Shown in pieces: positions 38,635 through 52,470 of a DNA stretch of 64,000 nucleotides. Source of the stretch: Pseudofabraea citricarpa (Eukaryota > Ascomycota > Leotiomycetes > Helotiales > Dermateaceae). The notes under the pieces were generated by a model that did not search any database, was not told the DNA's origin, and worked only from the letters and a program-made list of their open reading frames with translations. The stretch's first letter is position 1. Each line of letters begins with the position of its first letter. The translations under genes and the position numbers were made by a program. The DNA lies in the NCBI GenBank assembly GCA_029641185.1, contig JAPWGK010000015.1, positions 1,175,704 to 1,239,703 of the forward strand. The letters run 5' to 3'.

Positions 38635-41600
38635 TTAATCGAGCTTCTCGATTTTTCCTCTTATATCTTAGAGGTTTAGTAGAATACGAAAAGCTTTAAA
38701 CTTATATCGTAGGAGATTCTTAGTTAAACTATTAGCTAATATATCCTTAGTTAGGATATAAGTTATATTAAAAGTACCTTTATTATACTCTTAACGTAAT
38801 TATATATTTTGGATATTTATATAGCGTAGCTTAGTTATTATTCTTATATTCTCTCCTACGATTAATTTAATCGTTTATTAGTTATTATATAAAATTATCT
38901 AGGTATTACTAATATTAAGTTTAAGATCACGAAAGAACCTTTAAAGAGTTATAGTTTCCTTAGCTATAAGCTTTATACCTTTTATTTCGGCTTCGGTAGT
39001 TAAGGTCGATATTATCGTTTAACAAGTAATTTATTATATAATAAGCCTACCAAATAAGGAAATAATATAATTATACGAAAAGCGTCGCGTTTTAGTATTA
39101 TTAGCAAAAGACGCGTCCGACGCGATTAATAATTAGATTTTACCTAGCTTATAGTTATACTCGATCGTAAGAAAGCGTATACTAAATAAGTATTTGATTA
39201 TCTAATTAACCGCGGTTAAATACTTAGGGCTCGGGTTTTAGAGAAAATTAAAAAGCTACGAAGTAATAAAAGTAATATCTACGCGCACGGTAATAGTAGT
39301 ATATAATATAAATTCTATTTTCTCTTAGTACTCTTTAATCTAGGCTAATAAAGTCTTTCCTGTGTATTTTACGAATTCTATTATCGGCAGAGATATACTC
39401 GGGTACTTTTTATTTATAAGTTTAAATTTTCGTACGATCTTCTTAATATAAGTATCGTATATTATCTAGATCTTCTTACGCTCTTTATCTTTAATTACTC
39501 TAATACCTAGGAATTATTAGATTTTACCGAGCGTATATAAGTTATACACTAAGTTTAAATCTTTAATAATCTCTTAAGCGCGCTTTTTATCGTCTTTATA
39601 GAATAAGACTTAGATATTATTTATATAAAATACGATAAAAATCTTTCGCTATTTATCGAAGAAGATATACGGATCCTTTTTATATAAGATAAAACCTAAG
39701 TTTTTTAAGGTAATAGAAAAATATATAAACTAGAACGCTAGAGAATCTCTTAAGCTATATAATACTCGATCGATTTTTACGCTTTTGCTAGGGATTTTAA
39801 ATCCTTCTAAGAGACGGTAAGCTATAAATATATTACTCGTATCTCTCTTTATATTAATAAATATATTTACGATATCGAATTATCTAACCTTAAGATCGAA
39901 TCGAGTAGCTAAAGCTATTACGATACGGAAGGATCTAGCTACTAATATAACTACGTATATTAAAATAATCGTTTTATTATCTTAGAGATTATCTCGGACG
40001 ATAATTCTTACTCGATATCTGATAAGAAATCCTAATAAGTTTAACTTATAGCTAAATATTTATTTTAACGGGATTAAGGTACTCTCGGCTTCTAATATTT
40101 GGATTATCCTCTAATAATCTTTTACTTCGAGGTTTCTAAGCTCGAGCTTTACTTTTACTCGGAATTATACTCTAAGAGGATAATTTTTAAGATTATTTTA
40201 CTTCTTTAATACTAGTAGGAGTTTACTTATTCTAATATACGGAGTTATACTCGAGTAAGCTTACTTAGTATATTTACTAGCTCTCGAGACTTTAGTTTAT
40301 ATTATTACTACGATTACGGTATATATTATTCGATAATAAGTATTTTCCCTAGCTTCTAATAGATTAAGCTAAAACGTATTAAAGAAGTCTTCGAGTATAT
40401 TAATACCTTAATATCTTATTCTACTTATTATCTCTTCGAGTCTCTTACTAGTATTTATATTTCTTACGAACGTAACGAAAACTCCTTTTTTAGCTTTATT
40501 ACTAGAGGTATTATTATTACTTTTATCCTTGTCTTAGAGCCGCTTACTCGATCTTATAGTAGGGCCGTGGACTTTCCTTTCGTACTTCTTCCTAGGTCTC
40601 TCCGTAGTAGGCTTAGTAGGGTCGCTAAGCTTTATCGAGCGTTCTATTACTTACGATAAGCTTTATATATTAGATAATAGCTTCGGTCGAGTTATTTCCT
40701 CTTATTTTTAACCTATTACTTAGTTTACTAATAACGATTACTAGATAATTACCTGGGAGTATATTTCTCGCGTTAGTCTTATATTTGCGTTATTATTAGT
40801 ATTACGATTAATTATACCCTCGTTCTTACCTTAAACGTACGGATTTCTACTTATTATTACTAGTATACTTTTAGTAGAAGGAGTATTTCTTAGAGATAAA
40901 AGGCTAGTTTTTAGCTCTAGAGTATTTTTCTGCTACTTTATTATCTAGATCGATACGAATAACTCTTTAGAAGACGATCCTAGCGTTTTTATAATCTTAG
41001 AATTTAAATCTAGGGTTTCGGATACTTTTTTACTCCCTAGAGTAACTAGATTTATATCCGTCGGCTTTACTAGTACTTTATTTTACTTATTAACTAAGTC
41101 TTTATTACTTAGGTTTATTATATTTTCGAGGATTAACTTAATATCTCGGATCTTGTTATCTCTTATCTCGATCGCCTTAGTAATATTTCGAACGATATCG
41201 AGCGACTAGTCTTTCGCTCGCTCTTAAGATAAGATATATAAAATATCTTTGTTAAACGTAATATTCCTAGTAATAATTACTCGGTCGAGTACTAGAACTT
41301 ATATTTGATAAATATTAAAAGTAATATATTCTACTAAATATCTAATATACTCCCGTAGTTATATTTTAAATACTTGACGACGTCGATTAGCTTTTCTATC
41401 TTTTATTAATAGATATACCCGAGTATTATATATATAAATCTTATTTTAATCAGGTCTAAGATCGTCTATTATACGTATTATAATTATAGGATTATATTAC
41501 CTGAAATATTAGAGAAACTATAAGTCGAGTACTTGGTTAGGTAAGCGAAAACTATAGCCTTACGAAGGGCTTATATTTAAAAGGTATACTCTAGCGCGCG

Positions 41601-43480
41601 TAATTTCTAGCTATAAACGCTTAAGTAGGTTAGCTATTACTCTTATCTTAATCGATTTTATAACGATCTTTTATCTTACTCTTTTAGGAGTATTATTTAG
41701 CTTATAAGTATATATTAGTAAAAGCTTTAACTCGATCTTCTCTTCTACGACCTAGCGCTAGTAACCGGTTATTTTAACGTTAGAGATTATCGTAGTATTA
41801 TTATTATACTTAAGGATATAAATTAATAGATTATATTATCTCCTTACTTATACCTCGAAGTCTTATATTATAGGAAATACGGACGCGTATTCTTTTAAGT
41901 AAAGCGAGAAAACGAATATTTTCCTATTAAATTTATCTTTTATAATAAGTAACTAAGAGGACCCGTCGAACCTATTACTAAAGTCGAATAAATCCTAGGA
42001 TACTCGCTAAAACGGTCTTAGAGATCGTCGATATCTTAGACGACGTAAGATTACTTACTTCGCGTATATAATCGCGTAGCTTTTATATTTTATACGAGCG
42101 GTTCCCTTAATTATTACGTTCCTTGTATTTAAGATAAGATATTATAAAGCCTCTAGACCGAGATATTTTACTCGTATATATTATTTATCTTCTAAATTAA
42201 CCCGGGGCTTCGCTTATTCTTTATTTTATCTTAGCCTATAGGTTATCTCTCTAGCGATCGTAAGGAACGCTATAATATTATATATACTTAAGGGAATAAT
42301 TTAGGGGATCGAGAAGTAATTAAAAATAAGCTTATATTTAAGAAATATTAAGTTAAACTCTTTATAGAGCTTCTTAAGTATAATATTATTCCTCTTAGAA
42401 CTAAAACGAAAAGTATAATCTAAACCTATATATTAAACTTTCGAATCTATAAGACGAGCCTCGGAAATAATATTCGTATAAAAACCTTTTACTACTATTA
42501 TATTAGAAAGTAATAGATCTTTAGTATTCTCTCCTTCGGGTCCTTATAATATATTTCGAATTAGCCTTTTGCCTCTCCTAAGAATAAGTAATAATTACGT
42601 TCTCGCTTTAATTATATCGTTTAACCCGGACTTAATAAACGTATTAGCGATAAATATATCTTTGCTATTTACTAGATTAAGTAAGCTATAGTTATCTAGG
42701 AGGGTATTATTTATAAGAGGGTAAATAGAAAAATCAAAGGTAAAATAAATATTTCCCCTTAATCCCTTAATTATAAGAGAGAAATTAATAAAAGTAATAT
42801 TAACTTATCTAGGGTAATATAAGAATAAGCTTATCTTTCCCGAGCTTAATCCCCCTAAGGATAATAAGTTAAGCTAGTCTTTCTTAACGAGCTTATCTTA
42901 TAAGGCCTCGAAGCTTTTCTTCTTAAGTTTATTTTTAATTTAATCGTATTTCTTTAATAAAATCTTATAATCGCTAGGTCTTTTAAGCGTCTTACTAATA
43001 AAAGTAAACTCTATAATACGATATTCTTTAGGAGCCTAGGGATATTTGAAGGCTCTTTTATATAAGTAGTTTAACTTCTAGGAGCTCGATCGTAATAATA
43101 AGCCTTAATAATTATCCGATCGTCCGCTAAGGGTAACAAAGATCGATTATCCTCGTATACTCTTGCGTATCGAGTTCTCGTACGCTAAGGCTAAGAACTA
43201 GTTCCTATAGTCTTTAAGTAAGCGTATTCTATTACTTAATTCCTTAGCTCTAAGGAGCTTTATTAATTAGTTTCTAGCTTAGTTAAGGGTAAGCTTATAT
43301 AAAACCGTATTAAGGAAGTCTTTAATTATAAGTAATCCTTCGATATTAGGAATACGATATACCTAAGCTCGAGTTAATACTCGTAACTAATCCTTATACT
43401 AACGGAGAGGGTTATTTATATTATTTTATACTTGCTCGAGTACTTGACGGTACTTTTATCTTATAATTATTTTAGTACTT
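38635..43480 (-). pseudogene. Inner copia gag-pol, RIP-mutated
   Basis: Minus-strand frame from about 43,480 down to 38,635. The start reads as a Gag-like Trp/Arg-rich helical region (about 43,470-43,100). The RT part has the FLGIRVIKDKERKK phrase typical of copia, after the altered YVDDI motif. RNase H ends with TKDILANSLTK, RYKFKAFRILLNL and DIRGKIEKLD. Many codons are TAG or TAA where Gln or Trp is expected. The product would be the Gag-protease-integrase-RT-RNase H polyprotein; this copy cannot make it. Confidence 0.75.
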
Positions 43481-44148
43481 ACAAGGGAAAGGGTAAATTA
43501 CCGTTCTAAAGCTCGGACTAAATTCTATAAGAAGATTTTATTCTTACGAATAAGAGTAATTATATATAATACGAGGAGCTTATAATCTACGGTAGTATTT
43601 ACCTAATTTTATATTACTTAATATCTCGACGATATTTATACCTAGCGTAATTATTTTAATATATAGCTCTTAGAAAGTATTATAAACTTCTTTTTAACGT
43701 TTACGAGTATCGCAGGTACTAGTTTTAGCGACTTATTAGCTAGTCTTCTTTAGTCTTTAGGGAAAGCTATAAAAGTAATTATAAGAGTATTTCTTTCCGT
43801 ATTAAGATCGCGTATAAGTATCGCGATTATTAGAGGGAGGTTAAGCTCTTCGGAGATAACGTAAGATACGTTAAGAGTACTTAGATCGAGGAGATACCAG
43901 ATATTATAGAACTAAGCGGCGAATTAGTATTAGAGGAACTACGTAGGCTATCTTACGCGCTTTTTAAGGTAGATACTAGCTTCGACGCCGACCTCTTTGT
44001 TATTTAGGGTTATTATATTAAAAGTAATAATAAAAACGAGGTTTTATTAATCGTAATAATTAGAAGAAAGGAAGTATAATATTCTAAGGATTCTCTAGAT
44101 CCGTTAGCGTAGCAAAGGAAGCTTTATAAGTTATACTAGGCTTATAAT

Positions 44149-44352
44149 TATCATAGACAGAAATAAAGTAAAACTTAGAATTAATATTATATAGATAATA
44201 ATTAATAATTATATAATTATCTGCTACGGATTATCTAAAGAGTAAGAGATTAACTTAGGGAGAACGTGGTTTTATATTAGCTGATCGGTGCTAAGGGATT
44301 ACGCGGGCGGCACGGCTTATATAGTAGCCGAGGTATAATTTGGGTTACGATA
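44149..44352 (-). repeat. LTR of inner copia element (5' LTR in element orientation)
   Basis: 204 bp, plus-strand ends TATCATAGAC...GGTTACGATA. Least mutated of the four in its middle (GCTGATCGGTGCTAAGGG). Confidence 0.9.
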
Positions 44353-44357
44353 GTACT
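44353..44357. repeat. Target-site duplication, right
   Basis: GTACT immediately after the inner element, matching 36618-36622; the outer element's own sequence resumes with TATAAGAGAAAAAG. Confidence 0.85.
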
Positions 44358-45033
44358 TATAAGAGAAAAAGTAAATTATTATTCTAAAACTCGAATTAAA
44401 TTTTATAAGAAGATTTTATTCTTATAAATAAGAGTAATTATATATAATATAAAAAGCTTATAATTTATAATAATATTTATTTAATTTTATATTACTTAAT
44501 ATCTTAATAATATTTATACCTAGTATAATTATTCTAATATATAACTCTTAGAAAATATTATAAACTTCTTTTTAATATTTATAAGTATTATAAGTACTAG
44601 AACTACTAGCTTATTAGCTAGTATATATTATAATTTAAGAAAAGCTATAAAAGTAATTATAAGAGTATTTCTTTTTATATTAAGTTCGCTTATAAGTATT
44701 ATAATTATTAGAGGGAGATTAAGTTTTTTAGAGATAATATAAGATATATTAGGAATACTTAGATTAAGAAAATATTATTATATAAATATTATAAAACTAA
44801 GTAGTAAATTAATATTAGAGGAATTATATAAGTTATCTTATACGCTTTTTAAGATAAATACTAGCTTTAATATTAATTTCTTTATTATTTAAGGTTATTA
44901 TATTAAAAGTAATAATAAAAATAAGGTTTTATTAATTATAATAATTAGAAGAAAGAAAGTATAATATTCTAAGGATTCTTTAGATCTATTAGTATAATAA
45001 AAAAAGCTTTATAAGTTATACTAAGCTTATAAT

Positions 45034-45237
45034 TATTATAAATAGAAATAAAATAAAGCTTAGAATTAATATTATATAAATAATAATTAATAATTATATA
45101 ATTATCTACTATAAATTATCTAAAAAGTAAGAGATTAACTTAGGGAGAATATAATTTTATACTAGCTAATTAGTATTAAGAGATTATATAAGTAGCACGA
45201 CTTATATAATAGCTAAGATATAATTTAGGTTATAATA
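45034..45237 (-). repeat. LTR of outer copia element (5' LTR in element orientation)
   Basis: 204 bp, plus-strand ends TATTATAAAT...GGTTATAATA, followed by ATATT, the right-hand target duplication of the outer element. Confidence 0.88.
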
Positions 45238-48200
45238 ATATTAGAATATTTAGGAGATTAAAAACTTATAATAAATAATAAGTAATAATTAAAATAATAT
45301 AATAATATAAAAGTTAAAAGTTTTTAGGAAAATAAAATAACTAGAATAATAAGAATATTAGAAGAATTAAATACTTATAAAAGATAAAAGATAATTATAA
45401 TTATAAGAATATATAACTTTAAAAATTATCTAGAGATATATAAATACGTATATTATTAGGAATATTAAGATTATTATTAGAATAATAAAAGTATATCTTT
45501 ATAAGTCTTAGTTTAGGTAAAAGATATAATATCTAAAATTAGAGGAAGATTAAAAGAGATATTATAATAATAAGTATTAAAAAGACCTTAAAAGCTAGAA
45601 ACTAAAAAGATATAAGACTCTAGTATTTTTATTTATAAATAATAATTTTAAGAAATAACTTTAACCTTAGTATAAGTATAAAACAAGTAATTATATTAGA
45701 CTAAATAAGGTTTTACTAAAAGCTTAGGCTAAGATAAAAAAGCTCTTAGTTAATATTAATAGGTATAAGTTATACTTAAAGCTAGAGAATATAAGAGGAT
45801 AAAAGAAGTAATATATTATTATATTAGAAAGAAATATTAATTATTTATATATTTATTTAGTTTTTTAGTTTATTTTATTTAGTTAATTAATATAATTTAT
45901 ATTATTTATATTATTATTTATTTTCTAGTTAACTTTATAAGATAAATATTACTTATAATTTAATATAAGTATTTTCCTAATTTATTAAAGTTATTATAAA
46001 AATTATATTTATTATAATAATATCTTAATAAAAAGATAATATTCTTAAGTTTAGATCCTAATTATTCCTTACTTATACTAAGTTTCTTATAATAATAAGT
46101 TTAATATAAAAAATATATAAGAATCGAAATTATTTATTTATCTAATATTTAATTAAAAATATAATACTAAGACTTTCTAAAACTTAGGACCTAGGTTTTA
46201 GAATATAAATAAAATTAAGTTCGAATACTTAAATAAGAAATTAATTATCTTAGAAAAGTCTAAGAATAAGTAAAAAATATAATATAACTAGTAAAATAAA
46301 AATATAAAAGTAATAAAATAATAGCTACTTATTTCTAAGAAAGTTAATATAAAAAAAGTAAATCTTATATTATATTTAATTATAATATTAATTTTATCTT
46401 TCCTAGAAATATATAATAAAAGTAAATAATAAAAACTTAGAAGTAAAACTTTCTTATTTAAGTTATACTAATAAATATATATAATTTTAAGTTATTTCTT
46501 TTATATCTAATATTTTAATAATATAAAACTAAGAGAAATCTAATCTTATCTTATAACTTATTTCTTAAAGTTATATATTATATATATATAAAAGATAACG
46601 TTTAGATAAAATAAAAGTCTTAGATATTTAACTAAAAAGACTTTTATTTTATTTTTTTAATTATTTTATAATTTATAATTTATTATTATTTTACTTAATC
46701 TTTTCTTAGTACTTACTTAGTACTTAACTTAAGCTTATATAACTTTAATCTAATATTATAATATTATCTTAAGAATACTCTTTTATTATTAATCTTTCTT
46801 TCTTACTTATTTTTTCTTATAAATAAAAATAAAAGAAAAAAAAGAAGCTTTTAATATTTTTTTTAATTTATTAAGCTTAGAAACCTTACCTAATATAAGT
46901 ATTCCTAGTAAGAAAGAGAAATAAATAGTTATCTAGCCTAAGATAATATATAAAATAATATAAGTTATTTTAAAGTTTATTTTCTTAGCTTTATTAATAT
47001 TCTACTTTTTAAGAAAATAAAAGCTATTAAATTTATCTAGTATTATAAATAAATAATACTTAATAAAAGTCTTTTTAATACTAAGCTAATTCTTAGATAT
47101 TATATCCTAATTATTATTACTTATTAGTTTATCTTTATACTAAAATATTAGATAATTTTAAGTAAAAAGATTAAGTTATTTTTAAGAAAGTATTCCTAGA
47201 GAAATAAGCTAATTATAACTCTAAGTAACTTTAGTATATTATTAAGTTCTTAAATATTTTAGTTAATTATCTAAAGGAAGATATAACTAAAATCTTAGAA
47301 TTTCTAAAAATATATAAGCTAAGCTTTAAGCGATTACTTAATAATAATTAACTAAGCTCTTATAAATAAGTACGTAAACTTCTCTTTAATTTTTCTAAAG
47401 ATTATATTCTTATTATTATAAAGAAAAAGAAGATTAAGTATAATAAACTAAGAACTTTTATATTTACTAAGATTTATAAGTTTACTAAGACTTATACTTA
47501 AGCTAAGAAAGATTTTACCTACTTACTTAAGTAAGACGATAATAATATTATTATAATTAATAAGCTACTAGACTTTCTAGTTATATAATAATTTAAATAA
47601 GATTTTTAACTTGATTATATTTTTTATACTAATAATTAGTAACCTTATATAAATTATTATAACTCTTAGTATAATATTTAATAATATAACTATAAAAATA
47701 TAAGCCTCTAAAATAACTCCTAATTATAATAAGATTAATAATATTATTAATATAATAGCTAAGATATTATTAGAAGATTATATTATTTTTAAGATTATTA
47801 TAATTAAGTATTAGAAAAAGAAAGATAAGCTACTTATTATTACTAATAAAAGTAATACTAGAGTTAATATATTAGAAATTAAGTTTTATAATAATAAGTT
47901 AGAAGTTACTTAAGTAATATAATAATTATAATATTAAAGAGAAGATTAATAAGATATATTATATAATAAAAGCGTATAATTATAAGTATAATTCGAGTTA
48001 TATAATAAATATAAATCCTAGTATTAATATTTATATTAGTACTTTATAAACTGGCTATTAATAATTTAATTTTATAAATTAAGATTATATTTATTAGTAT
48101 TATAATAAGTACTTTTACTTTTCTAGTAATTACCTAATACTTATTTATTATATAAAAGTTAGAATCGTTTATAAAAATAAGAATAATAACTAGATATATC

Positions 48201-50599
48201 CTAGATTTATAATATCTAGTTTAATACTTTTTTAAAAACTAAAATATCTTAAGATATTTTTATTAAAAAATAATATTTATATTATAATAATAATAAGATT
48301 TTTTATTATAATCGATTTAAGATATTTTAGCTTAAAAAAATATAAAAACTAAATCTAATATTAATATTAAGATAAGTAAATATAAGTTTACTAAGATTTA
48401 TAAGTATAAGAAGAAAGATATTATAACTAGCTTTATTAATATATAAGATAATATTATAACTTTCTAGTATATAATATTAGTTATTAAATTTAAAGAAAAG
48501 CTAGACTCTTATTATTAGTTATAACTAGTTATAATAAGTAAAAATAATAAGATTAAGTAAATTATACTTAATACTCTTATTATTATATTAATAAGCCTAA
48601 GAGATATCCTAGTAATTACTAATATCTTCTAGTAAAACTAAGTTAAGTATAAGTATTTAAAAGAATACTAAGAAGCTAGAGAAAACTATTAAGTTTATTA
48701 TTCTAATATCTAGAATTATAAATTTAGATATTTCTAAGTAAATATTTTACTAATACGAATCTAATTAATACTAAGATATCTAAGTATAATAAGAAGCTCC
48801 TAAGTACTTAGGAAACCTTTATTAAGAACTTAATATAACTAAGCTTAGATAATAATAAGATCTTAGAAGTTACTAAAACTAAGGAGAAAAAAAAATATAA
48901 GTCTTATATCTTATAAGCTAAGATACTTAAAATATAATATATAATTATAAATTAAACGATTATACTTATATATAAATAAGCTTTTATCTTTAATTAAATA
49001 AACCTAGCTTAAGTTATAAGTATTAGTTATTATTAATTTCTAAGTAATATAATTTAAATTAATATACTAAAAGTTAGAAAGCTAGGATTTTATATAAATA
49101 TAAGCTTTCTTATATAAAATATAATTATTAAAGTTAATATTTTATTATATTATATTAATAACTTATATTTATTAGTAGTTATTTATAATTATAATAATTA
49201 GAAGTTAATATAAATAATAAATATAATAAATATAAGCGCTAAGATTAATATTATAACTTATAATATCTAGAGAAAAGCTAGTCTTAATATTAGAGAAAAG
49301 AAAAACCTTATAATTATTAATTATAAAGAAACGTCTTAAGTAATCCTTAGGGTTTATAATAATATATAACTAGATATTAGTAATATATAAGTAACCTTAT
49401 ATATTTATATAATATAATAATTAGGTTATAGCTTAATACTTAAGTAATTCTTTATATATAAGATAAAAGCGAGCTTAAAATAAAACTTAAAAAAAGATTA
49501 TAAGATATAAATTATAATTAATAATAATATTAATAGAATTAAGCTTTTATATCTTTATATTATTACTTATAAGTTTAAGATCTAAGTAATATAATAATAA
49601 AATCTAAGAGAATAACTCGGACTCTAGGAATAACTTAGAAAATTAGATATTAATTTATTATAAGAAAAATAAGTTAAGAGATACGTAAATAAATCTCTTA
49701 AATATATATAAGAAATCTTATTATATAAGAGAAGAAAATAAGCTTAATATAAGGAAAATAATAAAAGTTATAATATACTTATAAATATAAATATAAATAA
49801 AAAAGCTAATATTTTATTATATTTATTATTAAGATAAAAGAAATATAAGAAGCTTTAAGATATACTTAAGTTAGATTATAAGCTTAAGAAAGTTTTCTTA
49901 GTTAAAACTCTAAGACTTAAGAAAGCTTAATAAATACTTACTAGAAGCTTATTAAGTATTTTATTAGTTTTCTTAGAAATCTTAATATTAAATAATAAGC
50001 CTAGGATACCTAAAAGTAAAAAAATAATAAAAGTAACTTTATAAAATCTTTTTTTCCTAAAAAACGGTTTATATATTATTAGTCTTAAAAGATTATTAAG
50101 ATTATAAGTATTTTATAAAAATATAATACTTTCTTTTTTTAAAATAAAATATAAAAGAAAAATCTTAACTTTTTATAAGTAAAAAGCTTAAAAGATAAAA
50201 CTTATAAATCTAGAAGAAATATAAGAGTTAAGTTATTTAGTTTTAATAACTAGAAGAAAGTTATTAAGTTAATAAAAAATTACTTTTATTCTAGATTCTT
50301 ATAATAATTAGTTCGAGTTATAATATATAAAGTTTCTAAAAAGCTAAAAACTTATACTAGAAAGAATATAAGACTTATTTATAAGTAATATATTAATCTT
50401 AAAAGAGAAAGAAATATTCTAAGAGATATTTTATAATAAAAAAATATATTCTCGTTTAATTAATTAGAAAAAAAACTTATAAAACTAGAGATTATTAAGT
50501 TATAAGAGATTAAAATAATATTATATAAAATATAATAAATATAAAACTTTCTAATTACTAAGAGATTTTATAAGATTATATATAAGATAATAAGCGAGC

Positions 50600-51870
50600 G
50601 TATTACTAATAATATACTAGAAAGCTATTATAAGTTATATAAAAACCTATAGTTCCTAGTTATAAAAAAGAAGCTAAATAAATATAAACTTATAAGCGTA
50701 ACTATAAAGTATAATATAATAATAATTAGAAATATTAACTTTTTTTATTAGTAGATTCTTTTATAAAAGAATTTATATATCTCTAGATTATTAGCTTAAT
50801 TAATTTATTTTCTAGTTATAATTAGATTTTACTAGTTAAATAAAATAAAAACTTAATCGCTTTTTTTATAAATAATATTAGATTACTAAGAGTAATTATA
50901 CTTATATAAGACGTAATAAATTTAATAGCTTAGTTTATATATATTATATCTAAAATATTCTTTTCCTTAAATCTTATATTACTAAATTATTTCTTAATAA
51001 TATTAGTATTAAAAGACTTTATTTATAATATAATAATAAAAAAGTTTTTCTATAAAGTTTAATAATTTATAATAAAATATATATAAAACCTTAGTAAGAT
51101 ATTACTTAAGCTTAAGAAGATAAGTTTAATTATTATTCTAAGTTTAAGTTTTATATAAAAAGTATTAAAATTATTAGATTTATTTATAATCTTAAGAGTA
51201 AATCTCTTATTAATATAAAGATTATAAAGCTAGTTAATTAGTTAGATCTAACTAATACTAAAGAGGTTTATATCTTCTTAGGAATTTATATATATTATTA
51301 TATCTAGATTAAAATTTTTATACTTATTATAAAATTATTATATAATTTATTAAAAAAGAATATAATATTTAAATAAAATAAAAGATATTAAAAAGCTAAA
51401 CTAAAGCTTATTAAGATATTAGTAAAAGCTTTTTATCTTATTATAATTAATTATAAGCTAAGAGTAAGAATAATTTATATTATTATTAATATAAGTTTAG
51501 ATAGCTAAGAGAATATATTTTCTTAGGATAAATAAAATAAGAAAAAATATCTAAGTAAGTATAAGTTAGGAATATAAAATCTAGCTAAGCGTAATTATAA
51601 TATTACTAAGTATAATATAAAAGTATTCTTAAGATACTTAAGAAAATTAAAAAATATATTATTAGAATATATTTTATACTTAAGATAAATATTAATATTT
51701 TTATTACTTAGCTTAATAATATTACTTTAGATATACCTAGTATATTATTAATAAGATAGATTATCTAGATTCGGTTATTCGATTTTAAGGTTATATATAT
51801 ATCTAGTAAGAAAAATAAAGCTATAAATATTATCTGTAAAATATTTAAGTATTAGCTAAAATTAAATATA
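50600..51870 (+). pseudogene. Ty3/gypsy reverse transcriptase and RNase H relic
   Basis: Read through TAG/TAA, the plus strand follows the fungal gypsy pattern. An RT active-site-like DFIYNIIIKK lies near 51,016-51,046 and TNTKEVYIFLGIYIYYY near 51,260-51,305. These are followed by LLYNLLKK and an RNase H segment with KYKLGI-NLAKRNYNITKY near 51,560-51,610. It ends with RFGYSILRLYIYLVRKIK at about 51,770-51,825, the usual tether after RNase H. No LTRs or integrase could be assigned. Limits are approximate. Confidence 0.55.
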
Positions 51871-52069
51871 TAAATTATACTAAGGGTATTAGTAATATAT
51901 TAAGCGGGTTATTAATTATATATTAAGCGTACTAATAATATTAAACCTGCTATTATATTATTAGCCGGTTATAAATCGTATACTAGTTATATTAACCCTA
52001 CTAAAACTCTACTAGTTAATTACTAACTAGACGTTAGTCGCGTTTCTAGTATATAATTACTTATTTCCT

Positions 52070-52470
52070 TAGGCTAGTTTCCTTAGGCTAATTTAAAAGC
52101 TAGTTTAAAGGCTAGTTCGAAGGCTAGTTCGAAGGCTAATATCCTTAGGCTAGTTTATAGGCTAGTTTACAGGCTAGTTTAAAGGCTAGTATCCTTAGGC
52201 TAGTTTAAAAGCTAGTTTAAAGGCTAGTTTATAGGCTAGTTTAAAGGCTAATATCCTTAGGCTAGTTTAAAGGCTAGTTTAAAGGCTAGTTCAAAGGCTA
52301 GTTCGAAGGCTAGTATTCTTAGGCTAGTTTATAGGCTAGTTTACAAGCTAGTTTAAAGGCTAGTATCCTTAGGCTAGTTTAAAGGCTAATTTAAAGGTTA
52401 GTTTAAAGGCTAGTTTAAAGGCTAGTTTATAGGCTAGTTTATAGGCTAATTTAAAGGCTAGTTTAAAGGC
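52070..52470 (+). repeat. 12-bp minisatellite (GGCTAGTTTAAA type)
   Basis: About 30 head-to-tail units of GGCTAGTTTAAA with variants (TTCGAA, TTTATA, TTTACA), interrupted at intervals by a 14- to 15-bp GGCTAGTATCCTTA unit. It follows the gypsy RNase H relic by about 200 bp. Read in one frame, a unit is Ala-Ser-Leu-Lys. Confidence 0.85.

Larger units (their letters stand above)
36623..44352 (-). mobile_element. Inner Ty1/copia LTR retrotransposon (7,730 bp), inserted in a copy of itself
   Basis: It is bounded by 204-bp LTRs (36623-36826 and 44149-44352) and a perfect GTACT duplication. The polypurine tract CTAGGGGATA abuts the 36826 side on the minus strand, so the 5' LTR is at 44352. The minus strand carries a gag-like frame from about 43.48 kb, then pol. 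The RT catalytic motif YVDDI survives as YINNI near 39,615-39,630; RNase H shows STLTTEAEIK-like and YILTKDILANSLTK phrases near 38,760-39,010, and pol ends around 38,635. Integrase is presumed at about 41-42 kb. Stops are of the TAG/TAA type expected from RIP. It retains more CG, CA and TG than the outer copy, so it is younger. Sequence from 36.83 to 38.6 kb is extra to a normal copia element. Confidence 0.88.
29771..45237 (-). mobile_element. Outer Ty1/copia LTR retrotransposon, interrupted by a second copy of itself
   Basis: The element runs from LTR 29771-29974 to LTR 45034-45237, both 204 bp, and is flanked by ATACT (29766-29770) and ATATT (45238-45242), a 5-bp target duplication with one C/T change. 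Without the inner insertion and its extra 5 bp it is 7,732 bp, against 7,730 bp for the inner copy. By alignment with the inner copy its gag-pol reads on the minus strand, with the polypurine tract CTAGGAGATA next to the left LTR (its 3' end). It is much more heavily mutated than the inner copy and has stops throughout. It cannot encode its own proteins. Confidence 0.88.

Noticed and set aside
29771..43480. Two tandem 6.85-kb units at 29.77 and 36.62 kb read as a simple tandem duplication
   Set aside because: The GTACT duplication, the split of the outer copy at that site and the resumption of its sequence at 44358 show a nested insertion instead.
52070..52470. Possible CRISPR-like or regulatory repeat array
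   Set aside because: Units are directly adjacent at 12 bp with no unique spacers, and the DNA is fungal nuclear; it is a minisatellite.
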